From Hippophae tibetana (lineage: Eukaryota > Streptophyta > Magnoliopsida > Rosales > Elaeagnaceae): DNA of 64,000 nt. The DNA is taken from the NCBI GenBank assembly GCA_037013495.1, contig CM072801.1, forward strand, positions 20,705,001-20,769,000, written 5' to 3'. Position numbers and translations under genes: made by a program. Of the stretch, positions 21,757 to 34,000 are shown in pieces; the first letter of the stretch is position 1; each line of letters starts with the position of its first letter. The notes under the pieces were generated by a model that did no database searches, was not told the DNA's origin, and was given only the letters and a program-made list of their open reading frames with translations.

Positions 21757-24700
21757 TACAAAGTACAAAGACTGTGTGAGTGTTTGAAATATTGAATCAT
21801 CTATAATTGACCTTACTTAGAGAATGAGAATACACTAAGTAAAATAATACAGATTCCATATTTTGCATATGAGAATGCCAGCAAGAATACAATAGGAATT
21901 ATAATCTCCCCATTTGGCTTTTCATGACAAAACATAGCATAACATATACATACATAATAATAATACATAATACATTCATACAAAATGACCAAAAGGAGTT
22001 CATTCTTTTGAAAAAACTCTAAAACATAACCTAGACACGCTTAACACAATTAACCCTAGTGCATTTGTCTTTTTATGTTTCATCCATCTTCAAGAATCAA
22101 CACATCCATCTTGATACACACTCTATGTTGCATGTCTAAACTCGTAGCTCCACCTAAGCTTCATAGTCTTTAACTAAACCTATATATTGTATGAACAAAA
22201 TGACATGTACCAATGAACATTTCATGTAGACCTACATGTAGTCTAACCAACTACTATCATGTTACCCCTATATAGGTACACACTGACACTCATAGGTTAA
22301 GCACAAAAAAACATGAAACACCTAAATAACACAACTTCTTTTGACTTCATGCAATCTTATACTTACATCCCATACAACAATCAATGAGTTACGTAACCAA
22401 TTTCTCCTCTTTTTTGACATAAAAAATCATAGAAACACCCCTAAATGAGGGAAATAAGGAAAACATAATGCAATAATCCTAACCAATCATGCATCTAGCA
22501 GAGATAGATGTAGCAAGACAAAATTCATAATATAGACATGTTAAGACCAACATATAAACATTCAACAATACAAGTCGAACACAAATTCATATACAAAGCT
22601 AAAATAAATACAAACCATATGGAAAACACAAATAGCTATAACATACTCTTTTTATTAAGAAGATTTTTTATTACAATTTTGAAAGGAAAAGTACATCAAA
22701 AACAAATAAATAAAATAAAAAGAAAATTATAAATCAACTTTATCCTCTTCCTCATCCTTTGAGGAAGCTCAACTAGTCCCAACTCTGGACTTCCTATGGT
22801 CAATAGGAGGGTTAGATTCAAGAAAGAACCTATAAGAATCAAGGACAGAGTTATCGATCAACCGTTTCAACAATATAGTCGAATATGAAACATGGATACC
22901 TTGCCTTCCTTTAGATTCAAACAAGACACTAGGTTGGCAGTAGTAGTGTAAATGTGAAAAGAACTACCAATCACCTATGATTGGATAAAGGGTCCAGAGT
23001 TAATAGATCTAGGAGAACTATATCGGGGAGACGGGTGCTCCAGACTATAGAGACCATCATTGATCTACACCAATGATTTTCAATAGAAAGCATGCTCATT
23101 GTGATCATTATTATGACCCTTTATCATTATAGCCAATTGTTGTTTAATGGAAGCTAGCTTCTAATAAAAAAGAAAGCTCTGATGGTTTATGACTCGTAGG
23201 GGAAGAAACATGAGGAGTAGAACTAGAAAAATAAGGAATAGAAGTGGAGACACTCTGAGATGAGGCAAAAGAAGAATCAGAGTTCACTGGAATAGAGAAA
23301 CAATGATGATGGAAGTTTCTAGTAGTTAATTGAGATATTTTGGTCTCTTTATTGGAAAGAGGACCAAAAAAGGATTCACTCCAACAGGTGATCAATGAAG
23401 GATAATGTAAAGTGGAGTAAGGGACTGTTAAGGAAAAGAAAAATAATGGTCTCATAGATCATGCCAGTAAGGTCAATAGTCTCACTACTAAGAATAAAAA
23501 AAGGGACCTTAAGAAAGAATTATAGAGGAAGTGTTAGAATAGGGATGGACATAGTAACTCACAATATCTTTAAGGTGGTAACCATGTGTAGCTACATGTA
23601 GATTAAGTGCACATACATTGTACCTATGGTTAGGGCCAACCAACACAGTTTCCATCATAGTGATACTATGAGAGGAGATATTTTAAAATTCCTGAGAGAA
23701 ATCCCCACTAAGTATATTATTGTACTCGAAGGGAACTGTAAAGACAATGAGTATTGACTATTTTTATAGATAGAATGTTTACATGTAAATATGTTTTTTA
23801 AGTTCTCTATCATCTATCAAGAAAAGTTGAATAAACGCCCAGATTTTGAATAGTTTTAATGCAGGTTTTATAACTATCACACATAGTATTATACTCTTTC
23901 ATTTAATAGCACATGTTTACAACTCTTGAAATTACAATTTAGCTTTTTCTTTAATATGCTTCAATGTTTTTAAGATATTTCTTAAAAATGACTTTTTATA
24001 TTAGTAAGGACTTTAATAAGCTTTAGGTAATTAAGTCCAAAAACAATTAACTCTAATGTTACTAGGTTATCACTATCACACATATATACATATTAAGGGT
24101 CGAATGGAAGGTTATGCTAAAAAGAAAAAAAAAATAGTGATATAAAGCCGTGCCATCCAAAGAGCAGCTAGCTTATATATATATTACTATTGACAAGTAA
24201 ACATATATAAGTGATTAAAGAGGCCATTGACTGAGAAATTTAATTTGTGTGAGCCTTTTTTAAATGGGGTTTTAATTCACTTGATCACATGGCTATCGGC
24301 AATGCTATTTGGCATTACATCAGTTTAATTGATATTTTGTATAAATAATTATTTTCATAGTTTTGTGTTCATATAGCTTCTTTTTAATTAGATTATTGCA
24401 AGTAAGAATCAAGTAATTTTGTATGTGTTTATGATTATTTTATTTAATTATTAAATTTTTAAATAAGCTATTTTTATTGAACTTGTGCTTAATTTGTTTT
24501 TTTAGGTTTTGCTAATTGATTTGATTTATTTGAAATATGTTTTGAATCTTTTAGTTAAGAGTTTTTTTATGGTGAAATCTATCTTGAACACACACAGACA
24601 CTTGTGTTTTTTTGGTAATCCTATTTAAAGGTTGATTCATGAACGTGTATTATTGGTGATGAGCTAATTAAAACGTTGGTCTAGATGCCACTCACACTAG

Positions 24701-26219
24701 TCTTGAAAATTGTAAAAATAGAGTAGGGATTCATTGGTAAGTTACCTTAGGGAAGTATCATGTAAAGGTTAGCATAAGATTGAGTTTTTACTTATATCTT
24801 TGATTTTCATAGTGGAAATGTTAAGTAATCTAGTAGATTGGTGGTTTTTCTTTTCGATTATGATTGTGGTCTCAATTGTTTCCACCTACAAATCTCGTGT
24901 GTTATTTTTGATTTTGACACTTTATTATTTACATGTGATTACTTATTTGGCTTTGTGATTAGGTTACGAATTAATATTTAATAAAATTAAAAATAACATT
25001 TGCATTACCTTTTATGCTTATAAGGTCCATTTTAGAACTTTAAAAGAAGGATGTTGTATATCAGAGATGGATAATATTCAAAGAACATCATCCCTAGAGA
25101 ATGTCACCTCACATCCTTTCAAGATAAAATAGATAGAGAAAGCACAAGTACGATATTTAAAAATAGTATAATAGAACTCTTGAACAAAGGAAGATTCACA
25201 AGAATAATTATATGTACAAAGAGTATCCAAGAGAAGTAGGCAAACCTTTCTTGGACAGTAGTAAAGTCATCAATTCATATAGAATGTTGTCTGACAAAGG
25301 TTGGAAGAGGAGAATGAGGTGGACTATAAGTTTCAACAGATTCTTCTCTAGTTTCTAGGGCATCTTACTTCTTTCTTGAATGCTTAAGAGACATTAAGAA
25401 AAAAAGGTAGGTAGAGGAAGAGGTATAATTTGTTTGAGGAAAAGGGCTAGAAGTTTTGAAGGTTTGAAAGCCTTTAGGAAGTTATGTGGATTGAAAATTG
25501 AATAGGGAGTGGGTTTTTATAATATTTCCATGAGCCCACTGAACATCTCACTAACCTACTCGCTAAGGGGTCAATGAGACTATGGCCTGTGAGTTGAAAC
25601 ATGCTCAATCAAATCTCACATAGGGTCATTGAAAGGCTTGGCAAGTAGCCAAAAAGGAGAGAGAAATAAAGAATAGAGCCAATTATAAAAAAAATTGTAT
25701 TTTCTTCAAAAATTTAAGTTTTAAATATATTTTAAAGATAAGAATGATAAAAAAAAATAATAGAAAATAACTTAAATAACAAAAAGGAAATCACAAGAGA
25801 AAGAAATAAAAACTATAACATACAAAATATTTTGCACTAAAAGAGAGAGAATTGAAAAAAGAATCTCCACGCAAAATGATCAAAACAAAAAGTGAAAAAA
25901 ATAGATACTTCATTTTAATAAGGAATTTCTTATTAGTAACTCTACCAAAATGTAGGTTTTTTTTCACTTAAGTTTGAGTGTATGATGTACTCAAGTAACT
26001 TTGTTTTGAAACTCTTGAAAAACTTGTTGAGTAATCAGCATGCACACCACCATACAAGATTTTAGAAGAGAAAATGGTTCATGGTCATCATTGTGCCATC
26101 AGTTTATAATGCACCCAGATTAAAAGTGCTTAGATTAACCACAATAGTTGCACCCGATATAATCAGATTAGGAGGAGAGAGGAAGATCTCCTAGAATTGC
26201 GTCTAAAGTACCTTGGGCA
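21757..26219. other. No gene seen; AT-rich, probably retroelement debris
   Basis: The stretch lacks any domain I can recognise. About 22740-23460 and 25020-25500 have a more even base mix and serine/proline-rich - strand frames (for example 23144-23455, 103 residues), which could be old gag or spacer of a retroelement, but this is only a guess. Confidence 0.4.
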
Positions 26220-26960
26220 CTATCTAGATGGTACTATAGTACTAAAAAGATAATAAGAGCGTGTAAAGGGGTAAGAGAAATTTGGTCTTTTACTATGAGG
26301 ATACGAAGTATGATGAGGGGGAGATGAGAGAGAAGTAGCACTAACATTAAGTCTCACATGAGGATGAAAAGTTAATCTCTCACAATGTGATATCAAATGC
26401 CCACATTTATCATAGTGGTTACTAGTAGGTAGGAATCGTGAAGGCAAGAGAAAAAGACCTTTATTAGTATGATGATAGGAAGTAGGAGGAGGTGAAGTGT
26501 TCACTTTACTGGACAAGCCTAGTTGGAGAATTACCATAGATTTACCTTTAGGTAAGGTAGCCATGGTCTTCATCTTAGGATTTGTAACTATAAGCTCGAT
26601 GAACTTTAGTGTAGCCCTTGAAATAGTAGAGAACTCTTTAGCAAAACCCAACCCACATCTATCAAAGGGGGCCTTATTGCTACTCAACGTTGCCAAATTT
26701 TTGAGTTCCCATCATTAGCTTCTTTACTTCACTTTTGAGTGTTCCAACTCCTCTTTAAGCTTTAATTGCTTGGCTTCTAAATCTTTGAAGATGTCATCCA
26801 TTTCCCTGATTGATGCCTTTAGGAATTTGGTAGAGCATCCAAGATCCTTAACCTTATATCAAAGTGTAGCTAACTCTTTATCCTGATCAGAAAGACAATA
26901 TGTCAAATACTCTTTTTCATCTTCCATAATTATCACCTCATTTCCAAGAACGATGATCAA
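26220..26960 (-). pseudogene. Copia gag remnant with coiled coil
   Basis: On - an upstream piece reads DIFKDLEAKQLKLKEELEHS, a charged coiled coil, followed by a 158-residue frame starting SSNKAPFDRCGLGFAKEF. The 'FDKCGLGF' motif after a coiled coil is common in Copia gag proteins. A zinc-knuckle-like HYDKCGHLISHCERL follows. The upstream coil is interrupted by a stop. It is adjacent to, but probably separate from, the integrase fragment at 27060-27240. Confidence 0.55.
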
Positions 26961-27059
26961 ATCAATTTGATCCTCGGATAAATTAGAGTTAATAGTTTTT
27001 TAATTGTCTCGGATAAACCATTTTGTTAGGAAGTACCTACTATTATCTTATACCTCTAA

Positions 27060-27699
27060 ATACCACAATTTTCATACATATTTTCAAACTTAGCATTGCA
27101 AAATTCCATTCCATTGTCAAGCACCTTGATTCTTTTTCCTATGTGATTTTCCACTAGAACCTTCCATGATTGAAATTTAGAAAATGTCTCATCCTTATTC
27201 TTCAAAATATAGGTTTAGAACTTTCTTGAGATGATTATATATAGAGATCAATGTTATGAAATCAATTATAAAGTTAGTTGAAGATATTGATACATTTCTA
27301 GTAACAATCTAGACAAACAAAAAGTTATTAAATAAGATGAATATTGATAGTGCTAATGAACATCTGAACAATCTGGAAGGGTACTAATACTATATTACAT
27401 GAAATTAGATTATTTTTCTATCTTAAATTTCAACTTATGAAAATTTTCATTTTCTTAAAAAAAATACTTTTCTAACTTGTTAATAAATAGGAAATATGAC
27501 CCTAGAGAGCCCTTAAATTAAGTCATTTGTATCATTTAATTCTTTAGATTATAAGTGTTATCATTTAGTCTCTTAGTGGACAAAATATATTGTTTTAATA
27601 ATTTTTTAATTAAAATATTATTTTTTAAAGTAATATTTTAATATAAAAGTAATATAATTTATGATCATTTTTTTAAATTAAAAGATAAAATAATATCAT

Positions 27700-27741
<42 letters not shown>

Positions 27742-28330
27742 ATTTTTTTGTTTAAAATATGTCGTATCTTTTGCGTGATTAAAAATGGGGATTTATATAT
27801 TTAAATTAATTATGTTTTCTAATATGCCAAGTTTTTTGGACTACACCAATTCTTCAATTTCCTCCACAAGCAAATTTTGGGGTGAACATGAAAGTTCCTA
27901 CCATTATTTTAAGCTTGGTGCTAATCTCTATGTACCCAATGCCTTTCACTTCACAATCATAATTGTTCCCAAGTAATACCATCCTATAGTAGCCTTTGTT
28001 CAATTCCCTGAACCACTTCTTGTTAGAGCACATAAGAAATGCACATTAAGAATCTAACACCTATTCATTCACATACTTTTCAGCTGTAATAACTAAAACA
28101 TCAAAGCTTTCATATCCATCTTAAATTATACTTTCATCTACAATACCCCCTTTTTTTCAGAGCCATAAATCTTACCTTTTCTTGATGAAAACATTCTCTT
28201 GAAATGGATTTCCTTATGGCATATGAAGCACATGAAGTTTTTCTTGTTTCAAGGTTTTATCTATATTTTCTTATCCCCTTAGACCTATCAATTCTCTTCT
28301 CAGGTCTCCCTTTTACGAACTACCCTTCAC
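27060..28330 (-). pseudogene. Copia integrase and protease fragments
   Basis: At about 27060-27240 (-) the sequence encodes VENHIGKRIKVLDNGMEFCN and then FENMY, part of the integrase core. At about 27800-28140 it encodes WVLDS, a stop, then CAFLMCSNKKWFRELNK and GYIEISTKLKI, the protease region. At about 28190-28250 a knuckle-like MCFICHKEIHFK follows gag. Between these, 27250-27780 is AT-rich with a TA microsatellite and is probably a later insertion. Confidence 0.7.
27703..27739. repeat. (TA)n microsatellite
   Basis: An uninterrupted run of alternating T and A of about 37 bp lies in AT-rich DNA inside the Copia remnant. Confidence 0.9.
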
Positions 28331-28370
28331 TAGTATTTCTTGCTTTCTTGAACTTTTTGTGATCAAGTTC

Positions 28371-28912
28371 CTAAGATTTCATAGATGAAACAACATAATT
28401 GAGCTTTGGTTCTTCCCTTCCATACTTGATTGTTGTGGTAAGGTCACTAAAAGACCCAGGAAAATTGTTGAGTAGGATTATTGCTTGATCTTCTTGATTA
28501 ACCTTCTTATCTAGATTGACAAATTGAGCATTGGTCATCTTGAATTGATCAAGATTATAATCAAGGGTCTTCAATTGATCAAGCATGAAACTAAAAAGCC
28601 TTTCCTTTAACAATATCTTGTTTGACAATGACTCGTGATCATATAAGGTCTCAAGCCTTTCCTAGATTTCTTTGGCAGTCTTTAAATCTTGAATTTTCCA
28701 TAGGACATTATCAACTAAATATACCTCTATACAACTACTTGTTTTTTTTTTAAGATTCTCTTCTTTTCTTCCTCTTTAGTTTCAACAAAAAAGATTTCAT
28801 CAATAGCCAAGTCTAACTCTTGTTGTATCAATACATTCTTTATCTTTCTTTTGCACAATGCCAAGTCACCCATTCCATCAAACTTCTCAACATCATGCTT
28901 ACTGGTAGCCAT
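28371..28912 (-). pseudogene. Copia gag (UBN2 type), broken
   Basis: Read on -, the first part (28727-28912) has EKFDGMGDLALCKRKIKNVL, the usual Copia gag start KFDGxNFxxWK with the tryptophan position changed. The second part (28371-28628) has LDQLKTLDYNLDQFKM and DQAIILLNNFPGSFSDLTTT, the conserved end of the UBN2 domain. A stop and frameshift near 28640-28730 separates them. The gag belongs with the primer site and LTR to its right. Confidence 0.8.
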
Positions 28913-29060
28913 TGATATCTTCTTGAGCTTTACACTGTTAAGATGATCAATAGTGTCAAGAATTTCTAAGAATTGAAAAACTTTCTTTTGTGTACCTTAA
29001 GTCTTTCTTAATTGCCATAGTTTTTGTTCTTGTAAATCAATTCCTCAACCTTCTCAAATC

Positions 29061-29074
29061 AAGCTCTGATACCA
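29061..29074 (-). other. Primer-binding site
   Basis: On - TGGTATCAGAGCTT matches the initiator Met tRNA complement. It lies five bases from the LTR at 29080. Confidence 0.88.
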
Positions 29075-29079
29075 CTAAT

Positions 29080-29527
29080 TGTAAGGAAAATCACCAATTC
29101 TTCCACTACTTTGACACACATATTCCCATAAGATTGCCTTGATTGGCATCACATGAAAGTGACAGAAACAAGCACATAAGATCATAGAAATACACAAGAA
29201 TTGTTATGTGGTTCTTCCTCAATATACAGTTCCAATTCACTAGTAATAATGAGTAATCCTTACACCAATTACAACATTTCATAATCATATTTTTCTTGCT
29301 TTTGATCTGAGAAAGATGAATATGAACTCTCAAGAAATATTTTCTTTCACAAGCCTTTCTTTTTCTAGAATTTCATAGCCTATACAACTCATCTTCTCAA
29401 TCTATAATCATATGTTACAATCTTTTATTGAACACAAGTTATATCTTCATATTTATAGTAAAAAGAACACATTCTAGTACATAAACCCACGTATGATAAT
29501 AGTCTAACAAAGTGATGCCATGCTACA
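29080..29527 (-). repeat. 5' LTR of the Copia remnant
   Basis: It starts tgtaaggaaa and ends catgctaca on +. On - a TATA-like ACTATAAATATGAAG occurs at about 29448-29462. No partner LTR was identified, so the element is truncated on its 3' side. Confidence 0.7.
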
Positions 29528-29581
29528 TTGCTTATAATATTAAGGGGAAGGAATTGGTATGCAAACAAACATAGAGATAGA

Positions 29582-30014
29582 AAGGAATGATTATATTAAT
29601 AATCATAACTATTTTGTATCAATTTGAGATATATTTGATTAATAACCATCGGTTATAAATTGATAATAGTTTTTTATTGTTTCACCACACTTCTTATTTT
29701 TAATATTTATTTAAAAATATATTTATTTTTAAAAAATAAATTTTAAAATATTTCTTACTCTACTATGTTATTTAAAATATTAAACATTAATTTTTATTTT
29801 TTAGTTGTTAGTACATTTTTGTAAGTAAAATAAAAATATATAAAAATAAAAATAAATAAAATTAAATCTAATTATTTCAAGTATTGTGTGTTTTATTATT
29901 AAAAGTATATTTTTATATAATTATATGTGTATAAAAAATAATATTAATATATGTTCAGTTTTGATTAATTATAATGTTGATATTGTAATAATCGTCTTCA
30001 CCCATGTCTTATCT
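29582..30014. repeat. Dispersed AT-rich repeat, copy 1 (MITE-like)
   Basis: The 430 bp segment is clearly homologous, in the same orientation, to 47378-47800 inside the F-box gene intron. Shared landmarks are atcaatttgagatata-type sequence, tatttaaaaatatattta and attattaaaagtatattttta, ending catgtcttatc. Confidence 0.65.
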
Positions 30015-31012
30015 ATTCAGTTATTTTTTTATCTTGATCATTTTAGCAATTGTATATAATAACTGACAAATCTAAATAAAATTGCTAACAAAATTTATGT
30101 ATATATATTATTTTAAAAATACAAAAATTAATATGCATTGAATCGATTAAATTTTAAAGTTTATAAATTTATAATTAATTGAATAGCTTTATTTATTTTT
30201 TATTTTATATATATCATATAATTTTAATTAAATTTTTATGTTATTTAAAAATCTGAAACAACTTATATTATTTCTCTCTTGTGTTTATTTTTTTTAAAGT
30301 TATTATAACTAATAAAATATCTAACTTACATTTTTATTTTAAAATTCTCAACAATTTAGTCATTTTTAAAAATCTTTTTTACTTAAATATTTATGCATAA
30401 TTATATCTTAAATATTAATATATAATTTTTTTAATTAAATTATTAATTAAAAAAAAATTATATTTATTAATTTAATATTACTTAAAATAAAAAAAAATTA
30501 AATTAACATAAATCTAAATCACAAACCAAGTATAAACTCGATGTAAATAAATTAATTAAATATTCTATAAATGATATTTTATAGGTTATTTTTGATTTTT
30601 GATTTTTGATTTTTTTTTTACTAAGTTAACTTTTCAAATGAACTTGTTATTTTTACCTTATCACAATATTTCTTATATAATTTCAAGTATCAGATCATTT
30701 GCTAATTTTTATTTTTGAATTAATAAAGTAATATATATATATCAATTTAATTCACTATTACCAACCCTATTGCTAATTGCTATGCTATACATACTAAACC
30801 TGCATTCATTCCCCGAAGCAATCCTGTTCTTGCCAAAAAAAAAAAAAAAAAAATCCCGAATCAACAACTTTTACCCCCAAAAAATCCCCAAGTAACTGTT
30901 TAGCAAAATAATAATAATAATAATCCCTCAGGTAACAAGTTAAAAAAAATCAATTCATAAGTTTCGGGGAAAAAAATCAACTCATAAGGACTAGCTCAGC
31001 TAGAGTATAGCA
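30015..31012. other. AT-rich upstream region of ATG10
   Basis: No gene is seen. A run of about 20 A residues lies near 30837-30856. I could not single out a TATA box because TATA-like strings are everywhere in this stretch, so the promoter is not annotated. Confidence 0.5.
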
Positions 31013-34000
31013 ATGGTGGATGTTAATTCATGGGATGGAACGCTCTCATCACGTGAGTTCTTCGTCGCTGCTTCTGTTTTGGCTGAAAGATGGAGAAGAT
31101 TAAACCGTACTTACCCTCCATGGATATGGGTCCCTTGTCCAAATCGCCATCTGGGTCTTCCACCTTCTCATCAAGTTAGTACTACAAATCGTCATCTTTC
31201 ATTGTCGAAAAGCTCAATTCAATTTTATCTCTCTTTTTAGCCCATAATTTCTCTCTTTCAGGTTAATGGGTACTTAGCAATCGAAAAAATTTGCGTTCCT
31301 TGGTCAACTGCGAAACATATGCCTTACCAGGTATAACGGTTGCCATTGTTGTTGTTCTGAAAGACTAGGAAGAAATAAAGAGAGAATAAGAGAAAATTAG
31401 AGAGTGAAGAAGTGTAGCAATCATATTCTCATTATATTGTATGATGGTGACACATGTATTTATAGTAACTAATAGTCTCAAACAACCTGACAACCTCATA
31501 TTGGCTGATAACAAACTCACTATACATATAACAAACCAGTAATCATGGATCATGTTAACAGCCTCTCATAAGCTCAAGGTCTCTGAAGAGCTGTGAGCTT
31601 AGTTATTAGTTCAAGAAACTTAGGTCCTAATAATGCCTTAGTAATTATGTCAGCTGTTTGCTCTTGTTTTGGGGTATAGTCAACTTGCAATACTTCACCT
31701 ATCACCTTCTCACGAATAAAAGGAAAATCAATCTTGACATGTTTTGTACGTGCATCAAACACTGGATGTTTGGACGGATACCCTACACATATATTATCAC
31801 AATCAGTGGCGGATTTAGAATTTACATATAGGAAGGGCACTATATACATAGTAAAAAATAATACTAGTTACTTTCGGTTATTATTTATTTTTAATTGAAA
31901 AAAAGATGTTATATATATATATATATATCTTTTTATATAAAATATATTCAAATTATTAAGTTTTGTTAATATATTGAGTGTTAAAAGTTTAAAATTTAAA
32001 ATTCAGGTGGGATACAATTTTATTTTATGTATTAATTTATCTATAATTTCATAAATATTATACCTTAAAATCTATTTTCAAAATTTGAGGTGGGATAGTA
32101 TATACATCCACCCCTAATCACAATAGACAATAGGTTGCTTCTCCATTAAACTCACTCTCCAGTCTGTCAACAACTTTTGAATCCACAACATCTCAGACAC
32201 AGTTTGAGCTAATGTCTTGTATTCAGTCTTAGTTGAAGATCTTAAAAATACCTTTTGTTTCCCTCATGCCACGAGACTAAGGAATGATCAAGGTAGATAC
32301 AATAACCTCTTATAGAATGCCTATCATCACTGCATGTAGCCTAGTCTGCATCAGAATAAGTTGTCATAATTAAACTGTAGATTGTTGCAACATCAAATGA
32401 TGAGTCATAGTTCCTTGGAGATATTGCATGAGGAGTTTTGCTGAATCTAATGAGTTTGTGTAGGCTGATGCAAGTATTTACTCAACTTATTCACTATAAA
32501 ACTGATTTCAGGCTTAGTTAATGTACAGTATTGGAGAGTTCTAACCACTAATCTATAAAATGTTGCTTTTGAAAGTAACTCACCACCTTCCTTAGTAAGA
32601 TGTTGACTTCTCATCATAGGAGTAGTTACTGGTTTGATACATTAAGTTGCGCTTTATCTAGCAGATCTTTAATATATTTTGTCTGACCTCATCAGTTTTA
32701 GTAACTTCAACTCTTAAAGAAACAGCTTAGCTCACCAAGGTCTTTAAGTGAAAAGACATGATTCAACTTAGAGATCAATGATTAGATAAAGGAAGAAATG
32801 TTACCAGTGATTAAAATATCATCTACATAGATCAAGAACACAACAAATACTCCATTGCAATCATAGATCATCGTAGAGGCATCTGAGTTTTTAACTCTTA
32901 AATCTCTAATCCGTTAAACAACCATTCAACTTCAAATACCAAGCTCTTGGAGCTTGTTTAAGACCATAAATGGTCTTCTTAAACTTGCACACATGTTGAG
33001 GATACTCAGCACTAACAAAACCCTTTGGTTGATCCATATACACCTCCTCTACAATATCTCCATTAAAGAAATCTATGTTCACGACTTAGAACAATTCTTA
33101 TGATAGTAGGATTTACCACTGGATTAAAGGTTTCAGTGTAATCAACTCCTATAGTTTGTTGGAACCTCTTTGTCATAACTCTTGACTTGCACCTATCCAA
33201 TGATCTGTTTGCCTTGAGTTTGATTTCAAACATCTGCTTATTGCCTACGATCTTGCTTCCCTTAGGAGGAGGAACAAGTTCACATGTTCCATTTTTAATC
33301 AGCAAGTCATACTCACTTTGCATAGCACTCTTCTGTTCAGGAATGGCTAAAGCATCTTTGAACCTTAATTTTCTGAACAGGAAATGATTTTGGTTTAGAT
33401 ATTCCATTTTTGGCTTAAGTAAGCATATGATGAGTGTTAGAGGTAATGGATTTAGAAGAAGTTATGGTAGAAGCTATAAATATCAATAAAAAGATGAATC
33501 CCATTGGGATTAAAGGCTTGAAAAGAAGCAATAGAGAAGGTAGACTCTGAATTAGGAGAACTAAAGGTAATGGATATAATAGAACTATTAACAAATGAAA
33601 CTGACCTTGATTTAGAGTTGGAAAGTGATTCAGAAGATTCCTGAACGCTAGAGTTATGCAAAGGGCTAGTGGCAGCAAACTAGGCACATTAGGTACATGA
33701 GCATTTGGACTAGACACATTACATGGTGGTGTATAAGTAGAGGAAGACAAAATTGGCCCAGGGCTTAATGTGTCTGACACATTAGCATCAGACTGACGAG
33801 GAATAGACTGAATACCAGGTACAGGCATAGTTGACATGTCTTTTATTTGAGAGCCAAAACTAGCCTCAGTTCTAGTTTGAGAAAGAGAAATGGAACTAGG
33901 CTTTAAACAAGGAAATACTGACTCATTGAATTTGACATGGGTGGATATGTATACATATTTTGTGTTAGATTCAAGACACCAGAACCCTTTATACTGAGTA

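Noticed and set aside
26497..26718. 73-residue + strand frame
   Set aside because: It is antisense to the Copia gag remnant and is a shadow.
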